Assembly (NCBI RefSeq): GCF_918698085.1
Contig: NZ_CAKKLP010000001.1
Coordinates: 248,001 to 312,000, forward strand
DNA from: Chryseobacterium sp. Bi04
GTDB lineage: Bacteria > Bacteroidota > Bacteroidia > Flavobacteriales > Weeksellaceae
Reading direction: 5' to 3'
Length of the DNA stretch: 64,000 nucleotides
The translations under genes and the position numbers were made by a program. Shown here one piece after another: positions 59,606 to 64,000 of this stretch (position 1 is its first letter; the number at the start of each line of letters is the position of its first letter). The notes under the pieces are model-generated. The model was not told where the DNA came from and did not search any database. It was given only the letters and a program-made list of their open reading frames with translations.

Positions 59606-59613
59606 TACCTTTG
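59606..59613 (+). promoter_or_regulatory. -7 box of the XRE-cupin gene
   Basis: TACCTTTG matches TAnnTTTG, 46 bases before the ATG at 59660. Confidence 0.4.
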
Positions 59614-59659
59614 TTTTTCATATAATGACGAAAATAATTTAGGTTAAATTGAATACAGC

Positions 59660-60229
59660 ATGAATGACTTTTTAATAGGTATCGGCAAGCGATTAAAGGA
59701 TATTAGAAAAAAGAATAATTTAACCATTAATGAACTGGCATTCAAAGCCAATGTAAGCAATGGCCTTGTTTCCAGAATCGAAAACGGCAGAACAATACCT
59801 TCTCTTCCGGTGTTACTTGACCTCATCCAGTCTTTGGAAATTGATGCAAGCTATTTCTTTGAAGGGGTAGAGAAAAAATCCCATGCAAAATTCATTTACG
59901 TGCCGAAAGAAAGCCAGCAGCTCATAGAAAAAGAAGTGGAAGCTGAAGGTTTTAAATACATGCATATCTTCAGTAAAAGTCTTCATTCTTTAGGCTTTGA
60001 AGCGGTATTGCTGACTCTTGAACCTAATTCTAAAAGAGAAAAAGTGATCACAGATGCCTGGGAGTTCAAATTCGTCCTGAAAGGTGAAGTAAAATATGTT
60101 ATTGATAATGAAGAAATCATTTTAAAAGAAGGCGATTCTTTATATTTTAACGGAAAGTTTCCACATGTACCCGTAAGCATCAGCAATGAAAGCTGTGTAA
60201 TGCTGGTTCTTTATTTTTATACTGCATAG
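59660..60229 (+). CDS. XRE-family regulator with cupin domain
   Basis: The 189-residue protein has an N-terminal HTH (residues ~6-60, IGKRLKDIRKKNNLTINELAFKANVSNGLVSRIENGRTIPSL), a linker, and a C-terminal cupin_2 barrel (~115-185, WEFKFVLKGEVKYVIDNEEIILKEGDSLYFNGKFPHVPVS). Such proteins bind a small ligand in the cupin and control a nearby transport or catabolic gene. The receptor gene on the same strand after a 480-base spacer with two dyads is the most likely target (inference). Confidence 0.9.
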   Translation: MNDFLIGIGKRLKDIRKKNNLTINELAFKANVSNGLVSRIENGRTIPSLPVLLDLIQSLEIDASYFFEGVEKKSHAKFIYVPKESQQLIEKEVEAEGFKYMHIFSKSLHSLGFEAVLLTLEPNSKREKVITDAWEFKFVLKGEVKYVIDNEEIILKEGDSLYFNGKFPHVPVSISNESCVMLVLYFYTA

Positions 60230-60709
60230 ATTTTCACAACTTCATGTAACACAAAACCTTACCTTCTGTTTCTAATATTATAAAGAAGTGAAGGTGGAAA
60301 TATTTTCTCTTTACTTCCCATCCTCCATTTCTTACGAGGTTATATAAGCTTGTACCCTAACCTGTTCTCCGTTTTGTTCTTTCAACTTCTAAAGTTGACA
60401 AGCAAAAGTTTACTATTTGTAAACTTCTAATTTTCTTATTTTGGATAAAATGAACGTAATGTTAATCAAAAACACCCTTCTCATATTCCATTTAAAAATT
60501 AAATAAAAACATCAAAGCAACCTCATAAATACATTAAAATAAATAGTTTAATATAAAGACTAAATCAAAATATTCTTTTATACAAATATTTTTAAGGTAA
60601 AATAAAAGTAACAAACAGCCTTGATTTATTAAACAATACTTAACATCAAATATTTATATATATTAAAATTATTAGCGTGATTTGCATAAAAAATTTAATA
60701 TATGTAAAA
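60230..60709 (+). promoter_or_regulatory. 480-base regulatory spacer with two dyads
   Basis: TCAACTT-CTA-AAGTTGA (60382-60398) and AAGTTTAC-TATTT-GTAAACTT (60406-60426) are two perfect inverted repeats only seven bases apart. They would suit a dimeric repressor such as the XRE protein upstream. The remaining spacer is AT-rich; no perfect -7 box and no gene was found in it. Confidence 0.5.
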
Positions 60710-63535
60710 ATGAGAACAAACTTAGAGAAATTACTAACCCTTGCTTCTGTCTGTATTGTCACTTCTGTTGCAGCACAAAAGCAGCTCATTATAGGAACTG
60801 TTCTTGATAACAGCCAGCCCCTTCCCGGCGCCACTGTAAAAATAAAAGGTTTATCTAAAAATATAACGACTGATATTGACGGAAAATTTACGATCAATGA
60901 TATTAAAGAAGGTCAGTACAATTTACAAATTACCTACATAGGATATGAAACAGCAGATATCATTATTACGCTAAAGCCTGATCAAACTGTAGATCTAGGA
61001 ACCGTTATGCTTTCTCAGCCCCGAAAAAATATTGATGAAGTTGTGGTTACCGGTACTTTGAAAAATACAGAAGCAAGAGCTTTAAATCTTCAGAAAAATG
61101 CCATCAATATCACCAATGTCATTGCATCAGACGGAATTGGAAAACTTCCGGACAGAAATGCTGCAGAAACCGTACAGCGTGTACAGGGTGTCTCTATCGA
61201 AAGAGATCAGGGAGAAGGAAGGTTTGTTTCATTAAGAGGACTTCCTCCTTTCTGGGCCTCCACAACCATCAACGGAAACAGGCTTCCCACCGCAGAGGAA
61301 GAAACAACTTCCAGAGCTACGGCATTTGATTTTTTCCCAACAGAGCTGATCTCTTATGTACATGTCAATAAGTCATTTACCCCGGATATGGAAGCGGATG
61401 GAATTGGTGGTGGTGTTAATTTCATTACCAAAACTCCTCCCATGAAAACAGAGTTTAAAGCAACATTGGGAAGCGGTTATAATGCCAAAGCGGATAAAGG
61501 AGTTTATAATATCGGCCTTTTGTATGGCGGAAGAACAAAGGATAAAAAATTCGGATACTTATTCAATTTTGCCCATTTCATCAGAAACTGGTCTACTGAC
61601 AATTTTGAAGCGAGAAGAAGTGGTGACGAAGGGGTCTTCAGAATGGAGCTTCGCGATTACAACGGTGTAAGGAAGACAACCGGAATTAATGCTGCCTTTG
61701 AATATGTTCTTTCCGCCAAAAATACCATCTATGTAAAAGGAATGTACGGCACCTTGTCTGATGATGAAACCCATTATAAACACAGGGTTCGCTTTGACAA
61801 ATTCAGCAGTACCAATAATACGGCAAGAGTAGAACTTCAGAATATCCATAACTTACTGATCACAGAGCTTACTTCTGTTTCATTAGGGGGAATTCATAAG
61901 TTAAATAAAGGAAAAATCGACTGGGATCTTTCTTATTACGACAATCAGTTCAAGTATGGGAATATCCCTGACAAGCAGAACAATTCTTATTATGTCATCA
62001 AGTATACCCAATCCGGAGTAGGAATCAATCCTGATTATATTTCTGATCATGGGAATGGTCCAAGAGCCTACTGGAAAGCCGATGGCGGAAAATTGGATTA
62101 CAAAAACCCTGATGCCTTATTTGGCTTCTACAGCGATCCTAATTTTAAAATGGATGCTTCACAAATGAAATTTACAGACCTTGAATTTTACAAAGTCTTT
62201 GTTCAGGAAAAAGATAAGATTGTTGCGGCCTTTAACCATGAGATTAATGCTTCTGATAAACTGACCCTGAAATATGGTTTTAAGTACAGGGATAAAGAGC
62301 GTAATGCAAGGTTTTCAGATATTTTTTACACCTGGAACAGCGGAGCGGCTCCTCTTTTATCAGAGTATTCCCAATTCATTACTTCACAACCGAACGGAAC
62401 CAAGTATCTCAGTGAAATGAACGCACACATCGGAAACACTTTCGGTCCGGTACTTTCTACCTCAGGAATGAACCAGTTCTGGTTTGACAATCAAAAAAAC
62501 CTGAAGATCAACACTGCTGATTCCGAGGCTTTAGAATATAATAAAGCGTTAGGAAGAAACTTTGATGTTCTGGAGAAACATGCTGATGCATTTGGAATGG
62601 CAACCTATAAAGTGAATGATAAGATTACAGTTTTAGGAGGAATAAGATTTTCCAACACCAATACCAAGGTAAAAGGCTATAGCGTGATCGATGATGTACT
62701 GACCCCTGTTGAAAATACTAAAAATTACCTGGCAGTTCTTCCCATGATCCATGTAAAGTATACATTAAACGATAAAACGAATCTTCGTTTTGCTGCCACA
62801 AGAACTTTCTCCAGACCTAACTTCGGAGATCTTACGCCGGGAGGAACGTATAGTGAAGCGGATAATGAATTCAAGGGAGGAAATCCCAACCTTAATCCAA
62901 CATATTCATTAAACTTTGACCTGATGGGAGAATATTATTTCTCCAATGTAGGGATCCTGAGCGGGGGTGTTTTCTATAAATCCATTACAGATCCTATTTT
63001 CCAGGATTCATTCATTGGAAATTATAACGGGATCAATGGGGTCCAGTTTACAGCCCCAAACAATGGAAATACAGCATGGCTGGGAGGTATTGAACTGGGA
63101 ATCAACAAGAGGTTTGATTTCCTTCCGGGCTTCCTTCAGTATTTTGGAGCCCAGGTGAATGCCACTTTTATGACCTCAGAAATGGAGAAGCCAAGCGGAA
63201 GAAAGGTAAAACTTCCTTACCAGGCCAAAGAACTTTATAACATACAGCTCTTCTTTGAGAAAAAAGGCTTCAATGCAAGACTTGCTTATAATTATAAAGG
63301 AAAGTACGCTGTAGAATATGCTGAAGATGATACTAATGACTCTTATTATGGTAAATACAGCAGCCTGGACTTCGGAGGTTCTTACCAGTTTACCAAACAT
63401 CTAAGTCTGTATGCGGATATCAACAACATCCTCAATAAACCCCTGATCTATCACTTTGGAGAAAATGAAGACCGTCCTGAACAGGTGGAATATTATGGGG
63501 TAAGATGTAACCTTGGAATAAAACTGAACTTCTAA
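60710..63535 (+). CDS. TonB-dependent receptor with carboxypeptidase-like N-terminal domain
   Basis: This 941-residue outer-membrane transporter has a signal peptide (MRTNLEKLLTLASVCIVTSVAAQ) and a CarboxypepD_reg-like domain (~25-110, IIGTVLDNSQPLPGATVKIKG...GKFTINDIKEGQYNL). The TonB box and plug follow (DEVVVTGTLKN..., GKLPDRNAAETVQRVQGVSIERDQGEGRFVSLRG), and a large barrel ends NLGIKLNF. The plug phrase DRNAAETVQRVQGVSIERD is typical of the TIGR01782 subgroup, used for sugars and other non-iron nutrients. The ATG at 60710 gives a signal peptide; the one at 60677 does not. The transporter gene follows after nine bases. Confidence 0.92.
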   Translation: MRTNLEKLLTLASVCIVTSVAAQKQLIIGTVLDNSQPLPGATVKIKGLSKNITTDIDGKFTINDIKEGQYNLQITYIGYETADIIITLKPDQTVDLGTVMLSQPRKNIDEVVVTGTLKNTEARALNLQKNAINITNVIASDGIGKLPDRNAAETVQRVQGVSIERDQGEGRFVSLRGLPPFWASTTINGNRLPTAEEETTSRATAFDFFPTELISYVHVNKSFTPDMEADGIGGGVNFITKTPPMKTEFKATLGSGYNAKADKGVYNIGLLYGGRTKDKKFGYLFNFAHFIRNWSTDNFEARRSGDEGVFRMELRDYNGVRKTTGINAAFEYVLSAKNTIYVKGMYGTLSDDETHYKHRVRFDKFSSTNNTARVELQNIHNLLITELTSVSLGGIHKLNKGKIDWDLSYYDNQFKYGNIPDKQNNSYYVIKYTQSGVGINPDYISDHGNGPRAYWKADGGKLDYKNPDALFGFYSDPNFKMDASQMKFTDLEFYKVFVQEKDKIVAAFNHEINASDKLTLKYGFKYRDKERNARFSDIFYTWNSGAAPLLSEYSQFITSQPNGTKYLSEMNAHIGNTFGPVLSTSGMNQFWFDNQKNLKINTADSEALEYNKALGRNFDVLEKHADAFGMATYKVNDKITVLGGIRFSNTNTKVKGYSVIDDVLTPVENTKNYLAVLPMIHVKYTLNDKTNLRFAATRTFSRPNFGDLTPGGTYSEADNEFKGGNPNLNPTYSLNFDLMGEYYFSNVGILSGGVFYKSITDPIFQDSFIGNYNGINGVQFTAPNNGNTAWLGGIELGINKRFDFLPGFLQYFGAQVNATFMTSEMEKPSGRKVKLPYQAKELYNIQLFFEKKGFNARLAYNYKGKYAVEYAEDDTNDSYYGKYSSLDFGGSYQFTKHLSLYADINNILNKPLIYHFGENEDRPEQVEYYGVRCNLGIKLNF

Positions 63536-63544
63536 ACCCAAACA

Positions 63545-64000
63545 ATGGCCAGAACAATCAATCCAAAAACACTGGTAACACTGAAAGCTGCTTTTGCCGC
63601 TTTTGGTGTTTACTTCTGCATGTACGGTTTCAGAAAACCTTTTACCGTAGCCTCTTTCGAAGGACTATCCTACTTCGGAGTAGATTATAAAATCCTGATC
63701 ATCATTGCACAGGCTGTAGGGTATTTCATTTCGAAATTTATTGGAATTAAATTCATTTCCGAATTAAAACCTGTAAAAAGGCTACATTATTTATTTTCCT
63801 TTATTGCCATCGCAGAATTATCATTATTAGGGTTCGCGGTCATTCCCGCTCCCTATAATATCCTTTTCATGTTTCTCAATGGTATTCCACTGGGAATGAT
63901 CTGGGGTATTGTTTTTTCCTACATAGAAGGCCGTAAAACAACTGAAATTATCGGATTATTTCTGTGCTCAAGCTTTGTGGTTTCTTCGGGGTTTACAAAG
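63545..64000 (+). CDS. DUF5690-type MFS transporter, C-terminus cut by window edge
   Basis: 152 codons are open to the right edge. About four membrane helices are visible, beginning LVTLKAAFAAFGVYFCMYGFRKPFTVASF. The phrase YGFRKPF (Arg30) lines up with YLVRKNF of GlpT, whose Arg45 binds phosphate, so the organophosphate:phosphate antiporter branch of MFS is likely. The DUF5690 name is from memory. It is nine bases after the receptor, so it should move the receptor's substrate across the inner membrane. Confidence 0.75.
   Translation, partial: MARTINPKTLVTLKAAFAAFGVYFCMYGFRKPFTVASFEGLSYFGVDYKILIIIAQAVGYFISKFIGIKFISELKPVKRLHYLFSFIAIAELSLLGFAVIPAPYNILFMFLNGIPLGMIWGIVFSYIEGRKTTEIIGLFLCSSFVVSSGFTK

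Noticed and set aside
1..64000. tRNA, rRNA and known riboswitches
   Set aside because: No cloverleaf with a T-loop GTTC core, no rRNA-like segment and no known riboswitch core was recognised by eye; a covariance search could still find a divergent one.

Overview
The window looks like chromosome from a Flavobacteriales bacterium, most likely Chryseobacterium or a close Weeksellaceae relative. The evidence is the low GC content, the Bacteroidota-type -7 promoter box TAnnTTTG with almost no Shine-Dalgarno sequences, an FtsI with a PASTA domain, MurC-FtsQ-FtsA-FtsZ followed directly by a GatB/YqeY protein, and several TonB-dependent receptors. No tRNA, rRNA, CRISPR array, insertion sequence or prophage was recognised.

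Layout. 1-5.3 kb: a truncated AsmA/DUF748-like envelope protein, a DUF2797 protein and a DUF389 membrane protein on the minus strand, with a nucleotide-sugar epimerase divergent from them. 5.4-8.9 kb: a DUF2795 protein and SecA, closed by a terminator. 9-15.8 kb: a duplicated iron-acquisition cassette (receptor, PepSY membrane protein, receptor, PepSY membrane protein), with an intrinsic terminator between the first receptor and its PepSY partner. 15.8-17.7 kb: a ROK-family kinase and MsrA. 17.7-21.6 kb: a membrane protein with a possible HTH, a structured leader, a very small Gly/Asn-rich exported peptide with its own terminator, and a TPR sensor kinase/response regulator pair. 21.6-28.1 kb: a tightly packed 11-gene operon of mostly uncharacterised proteins. 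It contains a DUF4177-like protein, a YidD-like protein, YegP, a stand-alone HsdR-N nuclease-like protein, a Cys-rich SH3 lipoprotein, a PH+SHOCT protein, a TM2 protein, a small membrane protein, a TerB-like protein, a coiled-coil four-TM protein and a vWA-like lipoprotein. This is the best candidate in the window for an undescribed system.

28.1-30.1 kb (minus strand): a GNAT (ElaA-like) gene broken by one amber codon, EngB and an alpha/beta hydrolase. 30.2-47.6 kb: the division and cell-wall (dcw) cluster mraZ-rsmH-ftsL-ftsI-murE-[four-helix-bundle insertion]-mraY-murD-ftsW-murG-murC-ftsQ-ftsA-ftsZ-yqeY, headed by a three-box MraZ-type operator. Its spacers carry at least four kinds of repeat or dyad sequence. 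48-50.1 kb: a bacilliredoxin and a GH3-family protein. 50.1-55.6 kb (minus strand): mutL, rhomboid, two tandem EEP-family proteins and two lipoproteins. 55.8-59.5 kb (minus strand): a DUF1275 protein, a Usp-like protein and an OmpR-type two-component pair. 59.6-64 kb: an XRE-cupin regulator, a large TonB-dependent receptor and the start of a DUF5690 transporter that resembles the organophosphate antiporters.

Functionally the window combines core growth machinery (protein export, peptidoglycan synthesis, division, ribosome assembly GTPase, mismatch repair) with outer-membrane nutrient capture and two less understood accessory loci at 17.7-28.1 kb. All functional calls come from reading the sequence; no database search was run.
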